Positions 35,357 to 50,040 of a stretch of DNA of 64,000 bases are shown one piece after another. Each line of letters starts with the position of its first letter. Position 1 is the stretch's first letter. The position numbers were made by a program, and so were the translations under genes. Origin of the DNA: Chamaecyparis obtusa (Eukaryota; Streptophyta; Pinopsida; Cupressales; Cupressaceae); assembly GCA_027943335.1 (NCBI GenBank), contig BSBK01002083.1, positions 735,501 to 799,500 on the forward strand, written 5' to 3'. A model generated the notes under the pieces. The model was given only the letters and a program-made list of their open reading frames with translations, made no database searches and was not told the DNA's origin.

Positions 35357-35686
35357 TGTTAGAGTAGTCTTATGTTAGCTAATAATTAAATCATTTAATT
35401 ATTAGTTTATCATACTCTAGGCTTAAGTTTCACTTAGGCGCTTTATAATTCTTTAGGGTTTTAGCCTTTAGGGTTTCGTGTTTCCTTTTATAAGGATTCA
35501 CTTCTTTCATTTCAATAAGGAGATTGTATTATTTTCATCATTGTTAATAGAAGATTATTTTCTTGCAACATGGTTTTGCAGTCTCTGGCCTATTGGCCGC
35601 CATAGCTTTCTGTCTTTTTGCTTCTTCTTTGTGACAGTCTTGCATGCAGGTGTTCTTGGGATGATTTGCGTTTGTCAAATCTAACA
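35357..35686 (+). repeat. 3' LTR of the non-autonomous element
   Basis: Appears base-for-base the same as 32800-33129. The target flank CCTCT follows at 35687. Confidence 0.95.
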
Positions 35687-36396
35687 CCTCTTTGTCTTTT
35701 CTCATGTCTCTTGTTCAATTTATCCTCGGCTTTCAATAAAAATTGATAAGCTTCTTCAATGTTCTCCAATTTAACCAAACTGATTTCTTCTTGGATGGAA
35801 ACTCTCAATCCATTTAGGTACCTAGCAATTTTTTCCACATCATATTCATCATGTTCAGATCTAATATCTAATCTATAGAATTCCTTAGTATACTCTTTTA
35901 CCGAGCTATCTTTCTGCCTCAAAATTTGCATTCGTCGAACTAGGTTAATCTGATAATCACAAGGTAAGAACTTTCCTTTCAATTTATTCACCATTTTATT
36001 CCATACCTTAATTTTATCTTTGCCTTTCCTTTTTTTGTCCAACTAAAAATGTTCCCACCACAAGGATGCCTAAATTTTCAACTTTGTGCTCACCTTCTTT
36101 TCCTTAGGTACATTTTCATATTCAAAGTACTTATCCATCTCAGTGATCTAGTCCACCAATTCACTAGAATCCAATTTTCCAATATACTTAGGAGGATTAA
36201 AGAGTGGTGTAGACTTCAGATTTTTCAAAGCCTTCAGTAATATTTCCTCACCTTGATCCATCACCAGTGCAGGTTCTACATCAACTTGTTCTTCCTCAAT
36301 TTCATCACCACTAACATCTTCAAGATGTCTTCCTCTTCTCTGGGCTATTTCAACAGCTTCTAATCTAGCAACAAGTTGCCTCAACATGTTTGCCAA
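35687..36396 (-). pseudogene. Chromovirus gag N-terminal two thirds
   Basis: Starts MANMLRQLVARLEAVE at 36396. FNPPKYIGKLDSSELVD, then WWEH, then NKMVNKLKGKFLPCDYQ and KEYTKEFYRLDIR are the retrotransposon gag domain. LNGLRVSIQEEI and AEDKLNKRHEKR close it. The frame is kept, with TAG at 36148-36150 and two further TAGs near 36042-36085. It is interrupted at 35687 by the young element. Confidence 0.9.
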
Positions 36397-36550
36397 TCCT
36401 GGATCCGCATCTCACCTCCCACAAACCATCTTGAAACCCTCTATAATTAAAGGCTAGATCTCAATCTGCTACCCCATAAAAAATCAACTAGGGTTTGACA
36501 AGAAGGAACCCTCAAACCTAGATTCGCAAACCTAGATCCATATCTCACCT

Positions 36551-36563
36551 TGCTTTGATACCA
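36551..36563 (-). other. Chromovirus PBS
   Basis: The minus strand reads TGGTATCAAAGCA, one base off the tRNA-iMet PBS, next to the 5' LTR (spacer GG). Confidence 0.9.
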
Positions 36564-36565
36564 CC

Positions 36566-37188
36566 TGACTCAAGAGAAGATGGGGAGAGGGGGAAAAGGC
36601 ACACCCTAACCAAATCCCCCTTGTAGAGATCACACATGGGAAGCAATAAATACACCAATGAGAGAGAGAATTCAGATCACTTCATATATTCATTCAATTT
36701 GATTCATACATTTCAGGCTATAAGGTCTTCTTGGTTTAGGCTAGATATTACAATTCAAGTACAAAAGTCCTCCAACATGCGAGGATCTAAAACAATCTAC
36801 AATCTTCTAGCTTCTATTTCTGATGTCCTAATTGATGTCCTCAACTACAAACAATTATTACATTATATACAAGAGCGTACCAAACAAGTCGGCCTTCAGA
36901 TCTACCATCAACAGAAGGACGTATGACCATATCTAGGTTCCACACCTTCCCAATGATAGATTCAGTATTAAATACGTGACCATAATTAATTGCAAGAGTC
37001 GACCTCAACAGGAAACTAAAACAAACAACTCAGTAAGTAAGGATAACTGAGCGCCAGACAAGCATCACCGAGCGCTAGAGAGATAACCAACCAAACCCGG
37101 TTAACAAAGGAAATTGAGCAACACAGGAAAATAAAAAGATGTTTTTGGTGACACGGGATTGCCAAGGGACCGAGATGCTCCTGCATCA
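36566..37188 (-). repeat. Chromovirus 5' LTR (623 bp)
   Basis: TGACTCAAGAG...CCTGCATCA on the plus strand; direct repeat of 28420-29093. TATATAA at 36863-36869 on the minus strand. Confidence 0.93.
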
Positions 37189-37193
37189 TCAAG

Positions 37194-38269
37194 AAACTAT
37201 CTATCAAGAAGACTTTAATAAAGACAAGGAACCCACACATGGAATCCAACACAGTCATACCTGAAAGTGTTAATGAAAATCCATGAGCCAAAGAGTTTCT
37301 TTGAAGATCCTAACAACATGAGCTTAGTGGAGGATCTAATCCAAGAAAATAGTTCTAATATCTTCTTGAATCTTATTCAAAGTGGTGTCATGCTCGTGAT
37401 AATTTTGATGAGACCTTTCTCGAGAACAATCTAATTTGAACCAACAATGGCAAGGCCATTCCTCCTATGCCTTCAACATCTGATAACATGAATCAACCCC
37501 CCAATAATACACTTGAACAAATCTAATAGCTTCTAAACATGCTCAACTCAAATGAAAATACAAATAATGGAGAAAACAATAATGACTCAAACGGGGGGTC
37601 ATAGACTGAAGCACCCGCTAGGGTCATCAGGGTGAGGCTCCACTTCAATTTTCTCAAAGCCTAGTGGAGTCTTGAAGAATCAAAATTATTCACATACAAA
37701 CTACACCAACCTTCCTCCCAATGGATACAACATGAATCCTCCACCTCTAGGAGAACATAACACATCATTTGGAGGAGGAAAAACAATAAGGCCATACAAT
37801 CACCAACAACAATCCTCCCAAGTGGGGTGCAACATATCAACGAGCTTAAGAGCATGGTGACAACTATGCAAAAAGGTGGGAAGAACAAATTATCTATTGA
37901 AGATATATGTCCTTATCCATTTGATAAATCAATCAGCATTCAACCATTCCCCACCAACTTTGAGATTCCTAAATTTGATAAATACAAGGGAGAATAATGT
38001 CTTGTACAACATCTCAAAGAATTTTATGTATTAACTCAAGAAGTCACTCACAATGAAAATTTCCTTAAAAGATGCTTTACTAGAAGTCTTGGTGGCCCTG
38101 CCCTTGAGTGGTTAATGAATCTTGTTCCCAACCCCGTATCAACATTTCCCAATCTTACTGAGAAAGTTGTTGCCCAATACTCTTACAACATTGAACATCA
38201 AGCATCACTTAGTGACTTATGAAACACAAAGAAAAGAAATGGGGAAACCTTTGCTAGCTTTCTTCAAAG
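37194..38269 (+). pseudogene. Tat2 gag, N-terminal part
   Basis: Capsid block in one frame from ~37850: EDICPYPFDKS, TNFEIPKFDKYKGE, SLGGPALEWLMNLVPN and QYSYNIEHQASLSDL, then GETFASFLQ, matching Tat1 gag (PKYDKYDG, SLGGATIYW, QYSYNIQH, FLKRW). Stops at ~38000 and ~38219. The upstream N-terminal region (NGYNMNPPPLGEHN at 37672-37860) is low-complexity and shifted. The frame breaks at 38269/38270, where the composite insertion starts inside the FLQ(K/R)W motif. Confidence 0.88.
38265..38269. repeat. Target flank of the composite insertion, left (CAAAG)
   Basis: Pairs with CAAAA at 56236-56240, one mismatch. Gag reads ...FASFLQ before and continues after it in frame. Confidence 0.75.
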
Positions 38270-38752
38270 TGTAGTGCCTCCCTCATTTGACTCTTATCAC
38301 AAGCATCCTGATAGTGTTGTTTTGACCTTCACACTCATTGAGTAAGATCATATCAGTCCCATGTAAGGATGTACCACTAGGAGGATATGATCCTAGAACA
38401 TAGTTATGATGCCTTCAGTGACTTGGGGTCATTAGTTGTGGTTTCCTGATGTTCCATAGTGATTAGAATGAGTCAACCTTGTGATGTACTCTTTGTCTTG
38501 TTGCTTGTGTGCACGTGTTAAGAAGCTAGGATGCACTATGTTTTCAATAGGGTTAATTGTATTCATCTGATTTTTTATGTTAGCGCAATGGAGTGCCTAT
38601 TTTGAGGTAATTGAATTGGATAAGGCACATTAAATAATAATAAGGTGAAATGTAGATATTAAAGAAGTTAAATGTTGTTTCTTGTGTATGTAAAGTCTTG
38701 AACACAAATGCACTAGGAAGGTTGTGTAGAGTCGTGAATCATGTAGGTAGAT
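38270..38752 (+). repeat. LTR fragment C, inverted copy of LTR A
   Basis: TGTAGTGCCTCCCTC... matches the reverse complement of 43352 down to 42886 with few differences, then diverges at 38753. It is the 5' part of an LTR of the same family as A and B, in the opposite orientation. Confidence 0.85.
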
Positions 38753-38887
38753 CCGAAAAATTTATTTTTAATTTGTTGGTGGGCTGGATTCGACAACCGA
38801 AGCTAGGCTCGACCCAGCCCCATTTACCCTCGGTCGTGTCTCTGGTCTGTGCTCGCGTGAGTGTGGAGGTGGTGTGCTGGTGCCATA

Positions 38888-39023
38888 AGGCAACACCTCG
38901 TGGTGTTGCATTGCAACACCGTGGATGGTGCCACAATGCATCACCACGTGGGTGCTGCACTGCAGCACCTCCACGTGTGCTGCAATGCAGCACCACACGG
39001 TGTTGTGTTGCAGCACACGACGT
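38888..39023. repeat. GC-rich hairpin minisatellite (~25-bp unit, five to six copies)
   Basis: Units: GCAACACC-TCGT-GGTGTTGC (38890-38909), then GCAACACC..., GCATCACC...GGTGCTGC, GCAGCACC...GTGCTGC, GCAGCACC...GGTGTTG. Arms vary (AAC/GTT versus AGC/GCT) while pairing is largely kept. It lies just before the first (TA)n tract. Confidence 0.8.
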
Positions 39024-39075
39024 GAGGAAGCAAGGCAGGGGGTGTCGGCTCTGCCGAGCCTTCCCAAATACTTTT

Positions 39076-39176
<101 letters not shown>

Positions 39177-39179
39177 ATA

Positions 39180-39480
39180 AAAATAAAATGTATATAATAT
39201 ATTAATATATATTATATATTATATATTGTTTTATATGTAATATATAATATATATTATTACCAGACGCATAACATTTAATATTATATACTATATATTAAAC
39301 ATTAAATAATGTATAATATATAATATGTAATATTATATTACATTTAATCTTTCAAGATATTTATTTTATAATAATTTATACTATATATTATACATTATTT
39401 AATGTATAATATATAATATGTATTATTGTAATATATAATATTACAAATTATATACAGCAAGATGGCATAGCAGATTTTAG
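39180..39480. repeat. AT-rich degenerate palindromic repeat between TA tracts
   Basis: Words such as TATAATATATAATATGTA recur in both orientations; likely decayed TA satellite. Confidence 0.6.
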
Positions 39481-39481
39481 C

Positions 39482-39483
<2 letters not shown>

Positions 39484-39524
<41 letters not shown>
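39484..39524. repeat. (TA)n microsatellite
   Basis: ~41 bp of TA. Confidence 0.95.
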
Positions 39525-39526
<2 letters not shown>

Positions 39527-39705
39527 TTTTTTAAAAGAAATGACATTAATGGTATGATTATATATTATATATTATATATAATGTTTATGTACAATATATT
39601 ATATATACAATAATTAGTTGTATGCATACAAATGATATATTACAAGTTTATTTCACAGGAACAGAACAGTAAACATAAGGCATTGTCAACAAAGTGTTTA
39701 TTGTA

Positions 39706-42436
<2,731 letters not shown>

Positions 42437-43352
42437 AAATAATCCATTTCCATATACATCATATGTAACTTTAACTTAATTTATACTTTCTCAATTAACC
42501 CTAATTCATTTTCATACTCAATTTGTAAAACAATCAGCATCCCACTCATTTCAATTTCTATTTCATAAGTCAATTTACATCAAAATGTAGGATTCAAAAT
42601 TCAATGAACCTTCTATATCATATAATCAGGATCCACATATAAGGATATGTCTAACATCATCATCTGCATAATCATATAAAAATCATCACATAAAGCCAAA
42701 TATATGAAATCACTATAAGAGTAAGTCTAATGTATATGAATGATGGAACATTGAGACCTGACAATTCAACTTACAACAAGTTCACATCTCAACCTGATAT
42801 AAACTTAAATGGTAGTTTATGCGAGCATACATATCCAATTGTGACATCTCACATTCTAAAGTGTGCATTTCTACCTACATGATTCGCGACTCTGCACAAC
42901 CTTCCTACTGCATTTGTGTTCAAGAAATTACATACACAAGAAACAACATTTAAATTCTTTAATATCTACATTTCACCTTATTATTATTTAATGTGCCTTA
43001 TCCAATTCAATTACCTCAAAACAAGTGCTCCATTGTGCTAACATAAAAAAATCAGATGAATACAATTAACCCTATTGAAAACATAGTGCATCCTAGCTTC
43101 TTAACACATGCACACAAGCAACAAGACAAAGATTACATCACAAGGTCAAATCATTCTAATCACTATGGAACATCAGGAAACTACATCTAATGACCCCAAG
43201 TCACTCAAGGCATCATAACTATGTTCTAGGATCATATCCTCCTAGTGGTACATCCTTACATGGGACTGATATGATCTTACTCAATGAGTGTGAAGGTCAA
43301 AACAACACTATCAGGATGCTTGTGACAAGAGTCAAATGAGGGAGGCACTACA
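42437..43352 (-). repeat. LTR A (3' LTR of the LARD-like element)
   Basis: Direct repeat of 49221-50040 (a few percent different by eye) plus ~105 bp more at its right. On the minus strand it begins TGTAGTGCCTCC. Confidence 0.88.
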
Positions 43353-43355
43353 TCA

Positions 43356-43366
43356 TCCCCCCCATG
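43356..43366 (-). promoter_or_regulatory. PPT of the LARD-like element
   Basis: The minus strand has CATGGGGGGGA just before the LTR start. Confidence 0.75.
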
Positions 43367-46300
43367 GACTAGGCTTACTCCTAGAACCTGAAAAGTCAAG
43401 CTAGAGGGAAATACTGCACATGTGCAGTCTCACTATCCTAGAACATGAATACTTACCAGACCGCTCACCATCACAGTTTTGTTTTTAATATTGCACTCCT
43501 ATAAGGAATGCTACATCTTACTTGAATGAACCAAGGTCATAACTAAAGGATTTCCTCTCGCAAGAAAGGACTTTCCCAAAAGAGGGGCCCATTGATGCAC
43601 CCCTTCCATATAAAGGATTAAGTAGAGTTCCCTAAGATAATTCTACAAGAGTAGGATCAGTATGTTTTCATGATGATGAATGGTCACATAAACTTGGGGT
43701 AAAGGATCGCTTAAACCATAGTATCACAGTCCTACCATATGGCGATCAACAAGTCCAAAAAGGGATGACCTCAGACACTCATCCACAATTCCCAAACTTT
43801 AAAAGAATATGAGCTTAAGAATCCTTTACCTTCTAGCTCAGCCTGGGGATGCTTCAAATCAAGCCATCCTCTAGTAGCCCCTATAATTAACAAGAAGTCT
43901 TCCCAAGAGGGATCAATTTGATAGACATGATAGCATGACTGAAACATACTCATAAAGGGGTATAAAACACCACCAAAATATCAGGACTGTAAAGTCCCAC
44001 CACATGAATCGCATCTCCAAAGTGGTCAAGGTCACAGCTAACAATCCATCATAACCATGATAAGAAAAGGGAAATTCCCTAGTTTTCCAAGACACATCAT
44101 GGGGTCAAGTAGGATTCCCTTAAGCATACATTCTAGTTTCCCAAGAGGAAAAGAAAGGTTCATACATCATCATGTAAGCCATGAAATTAGGACTAAAATA
44201 AAAGTGACATATCTCCACTGATTCACATTATTTCCAAACAAGGTATGCTCATCCACCAATCATTTGTTTAATGTTACAAACCAACCTTAACCCTCACTTT
44301 CATGATATGGTCTAACCAATAATGGTTTCAATGCATGTAGTAGCTCCCACATAAGGAAAACTTCCGAACTATACTCTTAGCCAACAACAAATCTCAGCAT
44401 GCAGCTACTACGTTACTATCATGCACCACATCTTTACCATAACAAGGGTACAATAAAGTGTGTCCTTCCTGGTGTTCCCCTTTTACATATTGTCAATGAT
44501 CCATAATGACTGGGTAGAGTCACAACACAAGATCTGGCCAACAAGTCAAAAACATTTGGTGTAGTCACCGAAAACCAAAGAAAGGTAAACCCTAATGAGA
44601 TACCCATTAATTTCAACAGTAAATTAAAAAATGTGCTCATTTCAACAATAAATGGAATGTGTTACAAATCAAAGAAAGATAAATTTGGTGACCATTTCCA
44701 AGCATAAAATAACCAAAATGTGCTAGCCCACACAACATGAGGAAAGTTCCTCTGAAATAGATAATAATAAAAAAAAAAGAAAAAGAATAATAATTAAATC
44801 AAGAGTCATTCACAAAGCATTGTGACTAAAATCAATCATGTAAGAGGTGTTGGTTTGTCTTTTCTTTCTACTTGCAAGTTTACACTATGATTGACAAACT
44901 AATGTCACTGACTCTATCACCACTCCAAAGTCTGCACGGAAAAGGGCCAATTAACAAGGATCAACAAGGATCCTCCTACACTTTGAGCTTAGATTCTCAG
45001 GTGGGTGTACCCTTGATTCACTTCTCAAAGGGAATCACTAAATATTATGCATTTATACCGTTTATAAATTGATTTTAAAGATTTTATCTTTTAAATGTGT
45101 GATTGATGATGATGAACTCCTTCTAGAGAATGGATCAATGCCTTAACCTAGGGCATAGAGTCACTCAATAACATATATCAACTGAAAATCCTAACTCAAA
45201 CACTCTTGAACTTAGAATAAGTGCTTTGCCTATTATCCCTCTCACTCCCAAACCTGATCATCAGATTCCTATCCAACCATGAACTCACTAAAACTACCTT
45301 AAAGACTTTAATCCTAACTTTGTTAGGAACTCAAAGATAATTCCATAATATTCTTTGTCTACCATATGCTAACTCACTTTGTGACATTAACATATATGAG
45401 CCCAAAGTCAAAACAAGAAGACAAACATAAATCTGAGATTGGAATTCAAGTGTATTCTCATTAAAATCTGCAGAATCTATACATTATCAAAACAACACAA
45501 TGCTAGGAAACAAACCCAAAATCCAGGCTCTCCTTGTTCAGTCTTTTACATTGACTATCAACATAACATCACCAACCCCACAAAAATATAATTTCTTTCA
45601 ATATATACCACTAGTCATCTTGGAATCCCAAAAATCAGGATGCAACAAGCTACAGATGACTAGGGCAAGGGTTTTACCTACCAAGCCAACTAAGTTTAAT
45701 CAAGAATTTATTACATTGGAGGAAAACTAGGTGGTCAGATCAAAGAATGATCTTCATTAATGAGAAATCTCTGAGTAATGTACCGAAGATCATGAATCTA
45801 CCATGTTTAATAGTCTGATAATTCATCTGCAACATGCCTCAAGCAACTCTCTACCCATTCCCTCATGGTACAGTCCCTCTACAATCAATCATCCAACTCT
45901 CTGGACCACACCATGATAGTTGACAAAATCAAATCTACCAGGTCTAGCCGCTTAAGCATTAAAAACTAGTCCTTAGTCACTGAGAAACCCTTAAAATATT
46001 TGAATCTGGAAGAAACAGCTACTTGCATGGCGCGAGATAGGTGATCAATGGTTAGCATTCAAATCTGGACCTACTTTAAAACATCACCATTAGATCCTTC
46101 CACCTTTCTCGGGTTTCATAGCTTAACCACATAAGAATCCTGGTTTACATTTATCCTTTAGTCACGAGATCACTAGACATCTCATTAACTTCCAAACCCT
46201 TCAAAGATCATGCGACTACAGTGAAATTGATTTCCATGAAACCCTTAACTTTTCTTTCATCTAGCAATTACACGACTATAGACTCATAGTCGTGAGAACC

Positions 46301-49205
46301 CTTTTATCCTTCTAAAAATATTCAGCAACTACCCGACCTGGAGATCTAGCGACTAACAAGGAGTCTCATAATTGCTAAAACCTTTTGAGTTTTCAACCAT
46401 CCTCCTGAGATCTCACGACTGCCATAGATCTCCTTCATTCCTTCATCCTACGATTCACATTAAGTCACGAGAGATTCCATGACCTAACTGTTTGATCTCG
46501 AGATTGAGCGACTGAAGAGATTCATAACTGCCCACTAGGTCGTTGAATGTTTGGCACTTAACCACTGGATTTAAGAGATTGTGAGACAACTCGCAGTCGC
46601 TAGATCACTGAATCTTTTATAATCTCTAAGCATACTAAGATCAATGGCTATCGTTATACTGCTGACTTAAATATCATGCATCTTATCCAAGCGGTATAAC
46701 GACAACCGTAGGATCAACTCGAGCTTTAACTCACTCCATAGACTGAATACCTTGGGCCCACTAACAACTGCCAACTCATTGCCTGACAACCAATAGAAAA
46801 TTAACACCTCAGCATCTTCTGACATCAGGTCTACCTGCACAATCCTCATTTGACATGGGCCTACCATCTCACGACTTGATGACTAAAGAGAAAATACAAG
46901 CCGCTCGCGGAGTCGCTGAATTTATTTTTTAACCATTATCCTTTTATTACGAGAATCAGTGACCAAAGGGAAACATACTTTGACATTTCTTTATTCACCA
47001 AGTTGCTAAATATTTTGAAGCTTCACTAACTAATTCTGAGATCGTACGAACACTTCACTTGCCCAATCACTAAATATTTAGAGCACCGCCATCCTTTCCG
47101 AAGATTCAGTGACAAGAAAAAAATTTAAACCTTTGTCAAATTTCTTTGTCAAAGCCGCCAAACCTTTCAGAGATCACGTGACAAAAGGAAAATATAACTG
47201 TTCGCTAGGTCACTGAAGGTTAACATGAAATCACCAGGAAACAAGCAAATAAGGGACTACACAGTCGTGAGGTCGCTGAATGAGGAAGGTAACCGCCAAG
47301 CCCAAACACAATGCTGATCTTGACTTAACCTGCGCCCATCTAGAGAATGAAAAACTAAGGAGACATGAAACCACCTGCTAGGTCACCAGATGCCATTCCT
47401 AACTACTGAGATCACGTGACAAACCGCCCGCCAGGTTGCTAGGCATTAATGGGGAACTGCCAGGAAACAAGAGACTATGCGACCAATGCATTCACCCAAT
47501 TGCCAGTTGAAGACTTAACTATGACAATGAATTGGGAGATTCAATGACCAAAGAGAAACATGACCAAGGGATTACACAGTCGCTAGTTCGCTGAAAGACT
47601 TAAGGACAAGGAAACACATTGTGTGATTCAGCGAAGACTGGGAAAATGACCACGTGCAGAAAGGGGACTTAAGTGACCTGAAAAAGTAACAAAGAAATAG
47701 ACCAAGGTTAGGATAGATTAGGGTTTAACCCTCCAATGGCTAGAAATATGAATTTAGACCTAGGGTTCGAGCTAGAGACAAAGGAAAAACCCTGCAAGGA
47801 CTAGAGAGGAAAATATATAGCCATGAAATTTTTTGCAGGTGCTAACAAGAGGGATGAATCACCACAAGACAATGAGGAAACCACTTCACATCCATTTGGA
47901 GAACACATCCACCACATACGGTTCACAGATATAAGCATTACTAAAATACTGGTAGTTGCAACCATGCCCTTACCCTATAAAATATTATCTTCCACCTTGT
48001 TGTAGTAACCCTTATAACGAAGTAAATTCAATCAGCTGAAATCCTTCTACCACCCCACAACATATACAAAGAGATCCACTCAAATTCGTAATATGGACCT
48101 TGAACTCTTGAGGGGGTTTTCTGCATTCTTGGAATATATTTGAATCCATCATTAGGTTCTCCCCCATTGCTAGGATACACACATCTCGTGCTACATACCT
48201 AGAAAAGGGTTTATGAAATAAGACATAACTTCAAGGTGTGGTAGGAATCTCCACACAACATAAATGATAATAAAAAATTTTTTTTGACTCACAAGAGGCA
48301 TAGAAGGACAAGAGGTAGGGCATACATATGGTCTAAAGATCATAATACTAGGTACCCATGGTTACACAACAAGAAACAACCCACATAAGATATCACACTC
48401 TCGCAAAAATCACACACTCTTCTACTAGAGGTCTCAATATCCATGAGAGTCAATCTTGGATCCTGAGCCATTATTCCAAGGCCTAACACAATAATTTTCA
48501 TCACAGTCTCATGATGCCATAACAATATAAACATAAGATGCATTATCATCCACAAGGTGAAAGTTAACAGGTACCCTTACCAAGCATAGACACCAAACTT
48601 ACATTATGTCTACCCAAGGTCATGCTAGCAAGAGAACCGCTACCAGACTACCAAGTGCATTAGGAAAATGAACATACGTATGCAACCCACCTTGTCTCAC
48701 TTAGTGACATCATTGCCTTGGTTGCTAATCTAACCACACTACGGATTGCAAATGGGTTTCTAGGAACTCAAGACTAAGGACAATGTAAAACACCCTAGGG
48801 GGCACTCCTTTCTAATCCACATATCACTTGGGTTAGTTTTCTCAGTAATCCCCCAAGATACTACGCGAGTGCACCCAAGCCACAAGCCATCTACAAGCTT
48901 TCGAAGCTATAAACATGAGGCCACATAACATGAGATCCAGGTGGTCGAGCATGGGCTCAGTCTAGCACCTTCCTCTGAGGAAGTTACTATACTCCAATTC
49001 TGGGTCATGAGTTGTTCAGAAAATAAGATCATGATTTCCTTTATGTACCTTTGACTCCTTGCTCCACTTCTCATGTGCTGAGAAACACAGCTAAGTCATT
49101 TCTATATTCACGTGCTTGTCGTACTTCAAGTAGACATCTTATAGTTTTTTTTTGAATATTAAAACAAGAAACACAATGGTTTAAGGTTCCCAGTGTTGAA
49201 ACCAT
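43367..49205 (-). other. Internal domain of the LARD-like element
   Basis: 5.8 kb with no ORF over ~80 codons and no retroelement domain. 46140-47620 is filled with a degenerate motif (AGTCGCTAGGTCGCTGAA-like, also TCACGAC and GCGACTGA). One copy, ACGACTAT-AGACTC-ATAGTCGT near 46269-46290, is a perfect hairpin. Confidence 0.7.
46140..47620. repeat. Degenerate GTCGCT/CACGAC motif array
   Basis: At least fifteen variants of (A)GTCGCTGAA, GTCGCTAG and CACGACT, spaced irregularly (about 40-100 bp), e.g. near 46593, 46907, 47262, 47270 and 47579. Confidence 0.6.
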
Positions 49206-49217
49206 GCTCTGATACCA
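49206..49217 (-). other. PBS of the LARD-like element
   Basis: The minus strand reads TGGTATCAGAGC, continuing ATGG, matching initiator tRNA-Met; TTC spacer to the LTR. Confidence 0.9.
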
Positions 49218-49220
49218 GAA

Positions 49221-50040
49221 TGTGATGGCCAAAATAATCCATTTCCATATACATCATATGTAACTTTAACTTAATTTCTACTTTCTCAATTAACCCTAAT
49301 TCATTTTCATACTCAATTTGTAAAACAATCAGTATCCCACTCATTTCAATTTCTATTTCATAAGTCAATTTACATCAAAATGTAGGATTCAAAATTCAAT
49401 GAACCTTCTATATCATATAATCAGGATCCACATATAAGGATATGTCTAACATCATCATCTGCATAATCATATAAAAATCATCACATAAAGCCAAAGATAT
49501 GAAATCACTATAAGAGTAAGTCTAATGTATATGAATGATGGAACATCGAGACCTGACAATTCAACTTACAACAAGTTCACATCTCAACCTGATATAAACT
49601 TAAATGGTAGTTTATGTGAGCATACATATCCAATTGTGATATCTCACATTCTAAAGTGTGCATTTCTACCTACACGATTCATGACTCTGCACAACCTTCC
49701 TACTGCATTTGTGTTCAAGAAATTACATACACAAGAAACAAAATTTAACTTCTTTAATATCTACATTTTGCCTTATTATTATTTAATGTGCCTTATCCAA
49801 TTCAATTACCTCAAAACAGGCACTCCATTGCGCTAACATAAAAAAATTAGATGAATACAATTAACCCTATTGAAAACATAGTGCATCCTAGCTTCTTAAC
49901 ATGTGCACACAAGCAACAAGACAAAGAGTACATCACAAGGTCAACTCATTCTAATCACTATGGAACATCAAGAAACTACATCTAATGACCCCAAGTCACT
50001 CAAGGCATCATAACTATGTTCTAGGATCATATCCTCCTAG
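49221..50040 (-). repeat. LTR B (5' LTR of the LARD-like element, truncated)
   Basis: TGTGATGGCCAAAATAATCC at the PBS side; homology to A ends at ATCCTCCTAG (50040), after which unrelated A-rich sequence begins. Confidence 0.88.

Larger units (their letters stand above)
32800..35686 (+). mobile_element. Young non-autonomous LTR retrotransposon (2.9 kb), apparently identical LTRs
   Basis: LTRs 32800-33129 and 35357-35686 (330 bp each, no difference seen by eye). PBS TGGTATCAGAGC at 33130-33141 matches initiator tRNA-Met exactly. The PPT AAGGGGGGG (35348-35356) abuts the 3' LTR. Flanks are CCTCT on both sides, with one extra A on the left. LTR ends TGTTAG...CTAACA and the AAG-G-run PPT suggest copia-type mobilisation. 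The 2.2 kb interior has no gag or pol; it holds a GC-rich block and ~180-bp hairpin repeats. It must be moved by another element's proteins. Confidence 0.93.
28420..37188 (-). mobile_element. Chromovirus (Ty3/gypsy with chromodomain), inactivated, nested in Tat2
   Basis: 8.8 kb on the minus strand: 5' LTR 36566-37188, tRNA-Met PBS 36551-36563, gag, zinc knuckle, protease, RT, RNase H, integrase with GPY/F, chromodomain, 3' LTR 28420-29093. The duplication TCAAG is perfect. It is interrupted in gag by a young 2.9 kb element (32800-35686); without that it is 5.9 kb, normal for this group. LTR ends (TGATGCAGGAGCATC on the element strand) and tRNA-Met priming fit Tekay-like chromoviruses; the clade is inferred. 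Confidence 0.93.
42437..50040 (-). mobile_element. LARD-like non-autonomous LTR element
   Basis: Minus strand: 5' LTR B (49221-50040, truncated), PBS (49206-49217), ~5.85 kb internal domain with no gag or pol, PPT (43356-43366) and 3' LTR A (42437-43352). PBS and PPT agree on orientation. Large LTR elements with a coding-free interior are termed LARDs. LTR B lacks the last ~105 bp present in A, and A lacks a clean TGTGATGG end, so both outer ends are damaged. Confidence 0.8.

Noticed and set aside
32921..35684. Two identical 68-codon ORFs at 32921-33127 and 35478-35684, possibly a duplicated small gene
   Set aside because: They are the same stretch of the two identical LTRs, not a gene pair.
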